Part shown: one piece after another, positions 18,241 to 25,294 of the stretch | Position numbering within the stretch: the first letter of the stretch is position 1 | Layout of the letters: each line of letters starts with the position of its first letter | Source of the DNA: a bacterium | Lineage (GTDB): Bacteria; KSB1; UBA2214 | DNA length: 64,000 nt | Assembly: GCA_029560815.1 (NCBI GenBank) | Contig: JAKQKF010000382.1 | Coordinates: 30,887 to 94,886, forward strand | Direction: 5' to 3' | Position numbers and translations under genes: made by a program | Notes under the pieces: generated by a model | Databases searched by the model: none | Seen by the model: the letters and a program-made list of their open reading frames with translations, nothing else | What the model was told of the DNA's origin: nothing

Positions 18241-19917
18241 ATGCGTCTGGCAAAAATGTTATTCATGATCATGCCGGTTTTGCTGCTCTGCGCCGGGTGC
18301 CATAAGGCTGAACAGCCCCTGACCGGCTCGGCAGCCGGCGGAAAAGGGGCTGTCGCATCCGGCGATGAGCAGGCCACGCGGGCCGGCCTGCGGATGCTGC
18401 AGCAGGGCGGGAATGCCGCCGACGCCGCGGTGGCGACCCTGCTGGCGCTGAGCGTTAAAACCATCGGTGCCTTTTGTTTTGGCGGGGAGGTGCCGTTCAT
18501 GATCTACGAGGCCCAAAGCGGCCGGGTGGAGGTGCTCAACGGGCAGGGGGGAGCGCCACTGGACCCAAAGGCGATCGACTGGTATTTTGCCCATGGCATT
18601 CCCGGCATCGATATCCAATCCGCCGCGGTGCCGGCGGTAGTCGGTGTCTGCGTGACGGCGCTGCAGCGGTATGGCAGTAAAAGCTTTGCCGAGGCCGCGG
18701 CACCGACCCTCGAGATTCTCGATGCGGGAGGGCCGGCCTGGTATCGTGATACATCGGATGGCGATACGGTCTATGTGGAGCGGGACTGGTATGCCGATCT
18801 GGCCGGCACGATCCGCAAACTGGTAGAGGCGGAACAACAGACCCGGGGAAGCCGCCAGGAGAAACTACAGGCCGTGGCGGACCGTTTTTACCGCGGCGAC
18901 ATTGCCGACGATCTGGAAAAATGGTACATCGAAAAGGGCGGCTTTCTGCGCAAAACCGATCTCGCCGCACATGAGACCCTGGTCGAGGAGCCGGTCACCA
19001 TCAATTACCGGGGCTATACGGTATGTAAATGCGGGCCATGGACCCAGGGGCCTTACCTCCTGCAGAGCCTGCGCCTGCTGGAGGGCTATGATCTGCCCGC
19101 AATGGGTGCAAACTCGGCCGATTATGTCCATACCGTCACCGAAGCGATGAAGCTGGCTCTGGCCGATCGCGATGAGTATTACGGCGATCCCCGTTTTGTC
19201 GAGGTGCCGCTCGAGCAGCTGCTTTCCGACCCCTACACCACGCTGCGCCGGGGGCTGATCGATTCCGGTCATGCCTCCCGTGAAATCCGCCCCGGCGATC
19301 CCTATGCAATGCGCGCTCTGCTCGAAGGCGGCGGGCGCGCCCACCCGGCGATGGGCGGAACGACCATCTGCACCGTCGCCGATCGCTGGGGTAATGTGGT
19401 GGCCTGCACGCCCAGCGGACTGGCCAGCAAGGCCGGCAGCGGCGGAACAACCGGGATCACGCATGGCACACGTCTGGTCATTTTCAATACCTGGCGCGGC
19501 CATCCCAACTGCATCGAACCCGGCAAGCGGCCGCGCACAACCCTGACGCCCACGCTGGTGCTGCGCGACGGCAAACCGGTGCTCGCGATCAGCGTCGCCG
19601 GCGGCGACCAGCAGGATCAGGCCGCGCTGCAGGTCATCCTCAACGTTGTCGAGTTCGGCATGACCGCCGAAGCGGCCCATGCTGCCAAACGGTTTTCCAC
19701 CAGCCATTTCATCGGCTCGTTCGGCCAGGACCCGCCCCGCATTGCCAGCCTCAGCGTGCACAACAGCCTGCCCCCCGCGGTCATCGAGGAGTTAGGCAAG
19801 CGAGGCCACGAGGTCAAAACGACCGCATCCAATCCGGGCGGCGTCGCCATGCTTGCGATCGATACGGCGAGCGGCCGCGTATCGGCGGTCGGCGGACGCG
19901 CCGGCGCCATTGAATGA
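18241..19917 (+). CDS. Gamma-glutamyltransferase-like Ntn-hydrolase lipoprotein
   Basis: Lipobox C-A-G-C with Cys20; the start follows AGGAGGGAG. The sequence follows gamma-glutamyltransferase from end to end: GAVASGDEQATRAG, then GGNAADAAVA in the large subunit, GGTTICTVAD at the autoprocessing site with Thr374 as predicted nucleophile of the small subunit, KRPRTTLTPT, and a QVILNVVEFGM segment. The common T-T-H after the cleavage point is T-T-I here. The family cleaves gamma-glutamyl amides such as glutathione or transfers the acyl group. Its setting among glycan genes could mean it acts on another amide, but ordinary glutathione or peptide turnover cannot be excluded. Length of 558 is normal. 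Confidence 0.88.
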   Translation: MRLAKMLFMIMPVLLLCAGCHKAEQPLTGSAAGGKGAVASGDEQATRAGLRMLQQGGNAADAAVATLLALSVKTIGAFCFGGEVPFMIYEAQSGRVEVLNGQGGAPLDPKAIDWYFAHGIPGIDIQSAAVPAVVGVCVTALQRYGSKSFAEAAAPTLEILDAGGPAWYRDTSDGDTVYVERDWYADLAGTIRKLVEAEQQTRGSRQEKLQAVADRFYRGDIADDLEKWYIEKGGFLRKTDLAAHETLVEEPVTINYRGYTVCKCGPWTQGPYLLQSLRLLEGYDLPAMGANSADYVHTVTEAMKLALADRDEYYGDPRFVEVPLEQLLSDPYTTLRRGLIDSGHASREIRPGDPYAMRALLEGGGRAHPAMGGTTICTVADRWGNVVACTPSGLASKAGSGGTTGITHGTRLVIFNTWRGHPNCIEPGKRPRTTLTPTLVLRDGKPVLAISVAGGDQQDQAALQVILNVVEFGMTAEAAHAAKRFSTSHFIGSFGQDPPRIASLSVHNSLPPAVIEELGKRGHEVKTTASNPGGVAMLAIDTASGRVSAVGGRAGAIE

Positions 19918-20018
19918 TCCCGGGGAGATGAGAGTGCGAGCCGGAAGAAGGGTTGTTACCGCATGTCAAATTCACCGGTTTGATCATTATCTGTTGAAAG
20001 CAGGAGGAGAAGTCTGTC

Positions 20019-21332
20019 ATGACAGAGGAATACAATCGCCGCGATTTTATCAAAGCGGCCGCCGCCACCGGCCTGGCCGCCTCTCTGGCGCCCGGCTCCT
20101 TGCTGGGCAGTGAGAAGAACTCCAAAGTGAGGATGGGGCTGATCGGCGTCGGCAGTTACGGCACCGAGCTTTTACAGATGTGCCTCTCCATGCCGGACGT
20201 CGAGGTGCCCGCTCTCTGCGATATCGACGCCGAGCATCTGGCGCGCGGCCAGCGCCTGGTGGAAAAATCAGGGCGCAAAAAGCCGGAAGGATATTCAAAG
20301 AACGAAACCGATTATGAGAATATGGTCAAGCGGGAGGACCTGGACGCTGTGATCATCGCCACACCATGGGTCTGGCACACGCCGATAGCCGTTGCCACCA
20401 TGCGAGCCGGTAAGTACTGCGCTCCGGAGGTCTGGGGCGCAGCCTCCATCGATGAGGTATGGCAGCTGGTCAGGGCTTCGGAAGAGACCGGCATGCCCTG
20501 CATGATGCTCGAAAACCACTGCTATGACCGCGACAGCATGGCCATTCTCAATATGGTCCGGCAGGGATTATTCGGCGAACTGCTGCACTGTCAGTGCGGA
20601 TATCAGCACGACATCCGCAATGTCAATTTTGGACCGGAGGGTGATCTGACCTGGTGGGGCGAGCAGGCCCTCAAACGCAATGGCGACCTCTATCCCACCC
20701 ACGGCATCGGGCCGATCGCCAACTGCCTGGACATTGACCGCGGCAACCGTTTTGTGACCCTCACTTCCACGGCATCCAAATCCCGCGGCATGAAGGAGTA
20801 TATCCGCACCAAATTCGGCGCGAACCACCCCAACGCCAACCGTGAATATGCGCTCGGCGATATCGTCACCACGGTCATCAAGTGCGCGCAGGGCGAGTCG
20901 GTGGTCATCACCTATGACACCAATTCACCCCGTCCTTACTCCAATTCCTATCGCGTCCAGGGGACCAAAGGCCTGTGGATGGAGGACAACAACTCGATCT
21001 ATCTGCAGGGGACCAGCCCTGAAGACACCTGGGAATCGTTTGCCCCGTACCAAAGCCGTTACGAACATCCGCTGTGGAAAAAATACCTGCTCGAGGACCC
21101 GCATGAAGAGCGCGGCAGCGCGGCCTGGCTCAAAACCCGCGCGTTTCTTGAATGCGCGAAGCGCAGGATTCCCACGCCGATCGATGTCTATGACACCGCT
21201 TCATGGATTGTGATTTCGCCCTTGAGTGAGCAATCCATCGCCCAGGGCGGTGAGCCGGTTGAATTCCCGGATTTTACCATGGGGCGCTGGATGAACCGCA
21301 AGCCCATTTTCGGGCTGACCGATGAATACTAG
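20019..21332 (+). CDS. Tat-exported GH109-like Gfo/Idh/MocA family protein
   Basis: AGGAGGAG precedes the start. A twin-arginine motif NRRDFIK at residues 6-12 leads a Tat signal. A Rossmann fold follows (VRMGLIGVGSYG, ~residues 38-49), then DYENMVKREDLDAVIIATPWVWHTP. The second half contains YPTHGIGPIANCLDI and GDRF-like DRGNRF. This combination is characteristic of GH109 alpha-N-acetylgalactosaminidases, which use tightly bound NAD in a redox-assisted elimination mechanism and are commonly Tat-exported. The substrate would be terminal alpha-GalNAc. Other Gfo/Idh/MocA proteins are sugar dehydrogenases, so the GH109 call rests on motif similarity. The final 11 nt overlap the next gene. Confidence 0.8.
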   Translation: MTEEYNRRDFIKAAAATGLAASLAPGSLLGSEKNSKVRMGLIGVGSYGTELLQMCLSMPDVEVPALCDIDAEHLARGQRLVEKSGRKKPEGYSKNETDYENMVKREDLDAVIIATPWVWHTPIAVATMRAGKYCAPEVWGAASIDEVWQLVRASEETGMPCMMLENHCYDRDSMAILNMVRQGLFGELLHCQCGYQHDIRNVNFGPEGDLTWWGEQALKRNGDLYPTHGIGPIANCLDIDRGNRFVTLTSTASKSRGMKEYIRTKFGANHPNANREYALGDIVTTVIKCAQGESVVITYDTNSPRPYSNSYRVQGTKGLWMEDNNSIYLQGTSPEDTWESFAPYQSRYEHPLWKKYLLEDPHEERGSAAWLKTRAFLECAKRRIPTPIDVYDTASWIVISPLSEQSIAQGGEPVEFPDFTMGRWMNRKPIFGLTDEY

Positions 21333-22038
21333 AGCGCTGTTTTACCCGGGTAATCTGATCCGGCTGATTCTTGCCGGCCTGCTGGGGGTGCTGATCGCGG
21401 AGGGAGAGGCTGCCGGGCAGGCGGGGGATTCGCTCCGTCTGGTCTTTCATATGCAGCAGGAGCAGGCCATCTACGACCAGAGCTCCTATGGCGAACCGCC
21501 CCAGATTGCGGTCTGGCTGGAGGATTCCGCCACTGGCAAGGTGCGGACGCTGTTTGTGACCAGGAGAACCGCCAGGGGGAAATACATCGGCAAGGTTGAA
21601 TGCCCGGTGTCGCTTCCGATCTGGATCGGCGCCTTCCGCAGGGAGACCGGACGAAATGATTTTCCCACACCGATGCAGCCCTTTTTCGATGCCGTCACCG
21701 GGGCGACGCCAAAGACAAAAGATATTACCGTCACCGCATCTGTTGAGGCCGGCAGGAGTTTCAACTATTTTATCGAAATGAATGTCGCCGGCGACTATAA
21801 CCGGGCGTTCCCCAAACTCAGCGCGAGCAAGCGCCCGGACAACCATGGCAACGGCCAGCCTTCGCTGCTTTTTAAAGGGACCATCAAAAGCACGGCCGGC
21901 GCCACTTCAAAACCCGTATGCGCCGGCCGCAGTCATCACTACTATTTTGTCACCGAGGCCGACCCCGACCTTGCCGGAATCGACTCAGCCCTGCAGGTTT
22001 TCAGGGTAGTCTCGGTGGAGTGTACTTCAATTCCTTGA
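21322..22038 (+). CDS. Small exported protein, possibly DUF2271-like
   Basis: The 238-residue protein starts inside the previous gene (11-nt overlap), implying translational coupling; no clear ribosome-binding site of its own is visible. Hydrophobic residues ~13-32 act as a signal peptide or anchor. The body is a predicted beta-sandwich with PPQIAVWLED, FDAVTGATPKTK and FNYFIEMNVAGDYN. This ordering recalls DUF2271 periplasmic proteins, but I hold that weakly. No catalytic motif is visible. Its stop lies 2 nt from the stop of the convergent transporter gene on the other strand, leaving no space for a terminator. Confidence 0.65.
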   Translation: MNTRALFYPGNLIRLILAGLLGVLIAEGEAAGQAGDSLRLVFHMQQEQAIYDQSSYGEPPQIAVWLEDSATGKVRTLFVTRRTARGKYIGKVECPVSLPIWIGAFRRETGRNDFPTPMQPFFDAVTGATPKTKDITVTASVEAGRSFNYFIEMNVAGDYNRAFPKLSASKRPDNHGNGQPSLLFKGTIKSTAGATSKPVCAGRSHHYYFVTEADPDLAGIDSALQVFRVVSVECTSIP

Positions 22039-22040
22039 CC

Positions 22041-22913
22041 TCAATTGTTATCTTCGATCGCCATTAAAAAAATCGCTACCAGCGCCGCAACCATGCCGGT
22101 GAGGATGACGGGATGGGGAACGACGCGATAAAGCGTGAGCGAGAGGATGATGGTGATAACCGGCGCGACCGCATTGGTCAGCGGGCTGACGATGAGGGCC
22201 TTGCCGTAACGGAAGGCATAGACCAGGGTGAGCGCACCGATGGCATTGAGGATCTGGATGATGGCGGCCAGCCCCGGTCCCCTGAAACCCCAGTTGATCG
22301 GCTGACTGAAATCGGTCATCAGCAGGGCGAAGGGGATGAGCAGCAGGCCGGTGACGGTCATGTAAAAGAAGATGCTCTCGGCCTTCATGGTCTCATTGGC
22401 GAATTTGATGACATAAGCCTGGATGCCCCAGGCGAGAAAGACCAGCAGGGCCAGGATGATCCAGAGTCCGCCGCTGACGGCGCTGTTGGGCGGCTGATAG
22501 GAGAGCAGGGGCATGGCCAGCATGGCCAGAATGATGCCCGCCCAGCCGCGTTTGCTCGCCCGCTCTTTCAGCAGCACATAGGACATCAGAATGGTGATGA
22601 CCGGGGAGAGCGAGATGAAGGGGAAAACGAGGTACGCCGGTCCACTGCGCAAGGCCTGAAAGAGGATCAGCTGTCCGCCCGCACCGAGGAATCCTGCGGC
22701 GGAACCGAGCAGGATGGCACGGCGGTCGAATTCGACCTTCCATTTGATATTGTTCAGGGCGACCAGCACGGGCACGAGCATGGTCAGGGCCCAGACTACA
22801 TAGCCCAGTGTGGCCGGGAAACCGGCTTTTTCCGGGATTTCGATCAGTGCACCCCAAAGCCCCCAGAAAAGCGTCGTGATGAGGGCGTATACCAGCCAAA
22901 GTCTGTTCTTCAA
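22041..22913 (-). CDS. EamA/DMT-family membrane transporter
   Basis: About ten hydrophobic helices in ~290 residues arranged as two EamA halves, typical of drug/metabolite transporters and sugar-uptake relatives. I chose the TTG start because AAAGGAGAG sits five bases before it; an in-frame ATG at 22949 (12 codons longer, giving a charged N-terminus) has no Shine-Dalgarno and is the alternative. It is the last gene of a kinase-GatZ-transporter unit, so it may move a monosaccharide or product across the inner membrane. Substrate cannot be read from sequence. Energy-rich residues such as ALVYAFRYG and conserved prolines in helix ends fit the family. Confidence 0.85.
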   Translation of the reverse strand: MKNRLWLVYALITTLFWGLWGALIEIPEKAGFPATLGYVVWALTMLVPVLVALNNIKWKVEFDRRAILLGSAAGFLGAGGQLILFQALRSGPAYLVFPFISLSPVITILMSYVLLKERASKRGWAGIILAMLAMPLLSYQPPNSAVSGGLWIILALLVFLAWGIQAYVIKFANETMKAESIFFYMTVTGLLLIPFALLMTDFSQPINWGFRGPGLAAIIQILNAIGALTLVYAFRYGKALIVSPLTNAVAPVITIILSLTLYRVVPHPVILTGMVAALVAIFLMAIEDNN

Positions 22914-22962
22914 TTCATCTCTCCTTTTTTTATCATCTTTTACAGCCATTGGATTATTAAAA

Positions 22963-24255
22963 TCAGTTCAGGCCCGCGGCCTGATCGTAGACGGTTAACA
23001 CTGCCGCTATTTTATCCCGGATCATGTCGCCGGGGCTGTTCTGGATCCGTCCATCACGGATGGCCTGGTACTGGCAGGGCAGATACTGACTGATCAGGGT
23101 CAGTGGCAGAGGCTTTTCCTCCAGATTGGCGACGAGCCGCGCTGCAGCCTCCTCAACCGCGGGATAGGGCCAGTAATAGCGGATACGGTCGCTGTAGCTG
23201 AAATGGCGGGCGAAGCGGATCTCCTCTTCTGTGCCGTGGTAGTGCTTATGCCAGAATTGCGGATCGCGGCTCATCTCGCGATCGAGGATTTCGACCAGGT
23301 GCGACAGCCGGAGCTGCGGCCGCCCGCCAAGCCAGATCGACTCCATCTCCGCCAGGGCAAAGAGCGCCTCACGCAGAGCAAAGGTCAGCCACGGACCGAC
23401 CTTGAGAATGGCGAAGTGGTCCTCGACCAGCTGGCGCAAGGCGGCAGCCGATTGATAGTCGGTCGAGTGGGCTTCATAGACCAGCCCGGGCGTGGTCTCG
23501 ATGTAGCGGCTCAATGGCCGGGCCGCATCGCGCTCATACGCCACGACGGAGTTATGGCTGAACTCCACTCCGGGCTGCACGACCACCGCAATCACTCTTT
23601 CCCACGCCTGGTCCAGACCGCGCCGGAGAAAAGCCGCACGGGTCAGCGCGATGCACTCCTCCACCGCCGCGACGGCTGTGGGCGGGATAACTCCCAGCTC
23701 ATGCTGTGCCCCGCCCGGGATGGGCACATCCGAGCCGATCACATAGAGGGGGCGGACGGCGCTTGCCGCACCGGCGCGCTCGGCGGTCTGGCAGAATTCG
23801 GCCGTACGTTCTGCGATCAGTTCGGGCGGCAGCACCGGCGAGGGGTCGCCGCCGCAGACATAGGTCGCATCGAGGTGGATCTTGGCGTAGCCGGCCCTGA
23901 CATAGGCGTCGATCTGGGCATGGGCCTTGGCGAGGGCTTGCGTGGCGGGTTCCCGCTGCCAGACATTGGGGCCGAGATGGTCCCCGCCCAGGATGACCCG
24001 CTCCACCGGAAAGTGCAGGCGTCCGGCGATCTCGTGCACATACCGGCAAAAGTCCGCTGGTGTCATGCCGGTGTAGCCGCCGAATTGGTCAACCTGGTTG
24101 GAGGTGGATTCGATCAGCAGGGGGGAATCATGCCCGAGCGCCTGCACCATCGCGGCCTCGAGCACGCGCGGGTGGCTGGAACAGACCGAACAGATCCCGC
24201 CGCCAGCGCCGCCGCGGTGGCGAACCAGCAGCTCCTGTAACAGTTCAGCGCCCAT
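22963..24255 (-). CDS. GatZ/KbaZ-like D-tagatose-1,6-bisphosphate aldolase (class II) non-catalytic-subunit family protein
   Basis: The 430-residue protein closely follows the GatZ/KbaZ/AgaZ family: GICSVCSSHPRVLEAAM near the N-terminus, ESTSNQVDQFGGYTGM, GGDHLGPNVWQ, KIHLDATYVCGGDP and YVIGSDVPIPGG. In enterobacterial galactitol and GalNAc pathways this subunit activates a separate class II aldolase (GatY/KbaY) that splits tagatose-1,6-bisphosphate. No GatY-like gene is in this window, so it may pair with an aldolase elsewhere. Alternatively it may act alone: I recall reports of ketohexose (phosphate) 4-epimerase activity for stand-alone relatives, stated here from memory. It overlaps the upstream kinase gene by 11 nt. 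Confidence 0.88.
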   Translation of the reverse strand: MGAELLQELLVRHRGGAGGGICSVCSSHPRVLEAAMVQALGHDSPLLIESTSNQVDQFGGYTGMTPADFCRYVHEIAGRLHFPVERVILGGDHLGPNVWQREPATQALAKAHAQIDAYVRAGYAKIHLDATYVCGGDPSPVLPPELIAERTAEFCQTAERAGAASAVRPLYVIGSDVPIPGGAQHELGVIPPTAVAAVEECIALTRAAFLRRGLDQAWERVIAVVVQPGVEFSHNSVVAYERDAARPLSRYIETTPGLVYEAHSTDYQSAAALRQLVEDHFAILKVGPWLTFALREALFALAEMESIWLGGRPQLRLSHLVEILDREMSRDPQFWHKHYHGTEEEIRFARHFSYSDRIRYYWPYPAVEEAAARLVANLEEKPLPLTLISQYLPCQYQAIRDGRIQNSPGDMIRDKIAAVLTVYDQAAGLN

Positions 24256-25186
24256 CGATGATGCGCCTCAGCTTGGACCAGACTTCCGCCGGCTGTTTGA
24301 AAGCCTCGGTGCCGCCGATCTCCGTCACCGCCAGAGCGCCGCAGGCGTTCCCCAGCTGCATCGCCTCCTGCCAGCTTTGACCCCGCAGATGGGCGTGGAG
24401 GAAGCCGGCGTTGAAGCTGTCGCCGGCGCCGGTGGTCTCCACGGCATCGACATGGAAAGCGGGGGCCGACCACTCTTCATCGCCCACACAGACGGTCGCC
24501 CCTTCCGAACCGCGCTTGACGACGAGTATCCTGACCATCTTGCGCAATTTGGCGATCGCCTCATCGACATCAGCAGCGCGGGCGATGCGGATGGCTTCGT
24601 CCTCGTTGGGGAAAAAGATGTCGGTATGGGGCAGCGCCTGCATGAGATCGTCGCCCCACTGTTCATCCGGATCCCAGTTGGTGTCCATGGAGGTGGTCAA
24701 TCCCAGCTTGTGGGCCTGCGCGAATATCCGGCCCATATCGGGGCGGATGCCGGTTTGCAGGAAAAAGCAGCCGAGATGGAGATGGCGCGCCTGTCTGATA
24801 TACTCCCAGTTCAGATCCGCGCTGGTAAGATGACGCATGGCGCCCATATAGGTGAGGAGGGCTTTTTTCGGCGGATTGGCCAGGACGATGGTGGCCCCGG
24901 TTTTCAGATCGCTCTGCGACTGAATGCCGCGCGTATCGACTCCGCCAGCCGTGAGTTGACTGATCATGTAGTGTCCGAACGCGTCCATGCCGGCCTTGCC
25001 GACAAAGCCGACCTCCGTTCCGAGCGCGGCCAGATTATGCGCCGTGATGGCCGAGGAGCTGCCCATGGTGAAGCGCATATCGCCGGCCAGTTTTTCCTTT
25101 TCATATTCAGGCATGGGAATGTCGCGGAGAACGAGATCGATGTTGAGCTCACCGATCACCACAACTTCCAGTTTGTGTTTTTTCAA
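24245..25186 (-). CDS. PfkB-family carbohydrate kinase
   Basis: A ribokinase-fold sugar kinase: VVIGELNIDLVL at the N-terminus, a GSSSAITAHNLAALG glycine motif around residues 42-56, and ETTGAGDSFNAGF near the C-terminus with the anion hole and catalytic Asp of G-A-G-D. A TTG start is chosen because GGAGGT lies four bases upstream; in-frame ATGs at 25198 and 25216 are alternatives, but the latter would place a 14-bp palindrome inside the coding region. It likely phosphorylates a ketose, hexose or ketose phosphate. With the downstream GatZ-like gene, tagatose, fructose or galactosamine-derived sugars are the most plausible substrates (inference). Confidence 0.87.
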   Translation of the reverse strand: MKKHKLEVVVIGELNIDLVLRDIPMPEYEKEKLAGDMRFTMGSSSAITAHNLAALGTEVGFVGKAGMDAFGHYMISQLTAGGVDTRGIQSQSDLKTGATIVLANPPKKALLTYMGAMRHLTSADLNWEYIRQARHLHLGCFFLQTGIRPDMGRIFAQAHKLGLTTSMDTNWDPDEQWGDDLMQALPHTDIFFPNEDEAIRIARAADVDEAIAKLRKMVRILVVKRGSEGATVCVGDEEWSAPAFHVDAVETTGAGDSFNAGFLHAHLRGQSWQEAMQLGNACGALAVTEIGGTEAFKQPAEVWSKLRRIIDGR

Positions 25187-25201
25187 TGATACCTCCATTG
25201 C

Positions 25202-25215
25202 TGCTTGGCCAAGCA
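25202..25215. promoter_or_regulatory. 14-bp perfect palindrome upstream of the kinase start (candidate operator)
   Basis: TGCTTGGCCAAGCA is its own reverse complement and lies just upstream of the ribosome-binding site GGAGGT (25191-25196) of the kinase-GatZ-transporter unit. Its size and place fit a repressor operator of a sugar-catabolic operon. The regulator is not in this window. Confidence 0.45.
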
Positions 25216-25294
25216 TGGCAGCCGGACTATTCCGTTATGACAGTACATGGTATCGAGCGTGAAGCAAGCCATCCATTGACGGCGCGGCGTTCAG

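Noticed and set aside
21322..22038. V-T-G-A-T motif as a covalent FMN-attachment site
   Set aside because: The protein lacks an FMN-binding domain and the motif context does not fit flavinylation substrates.
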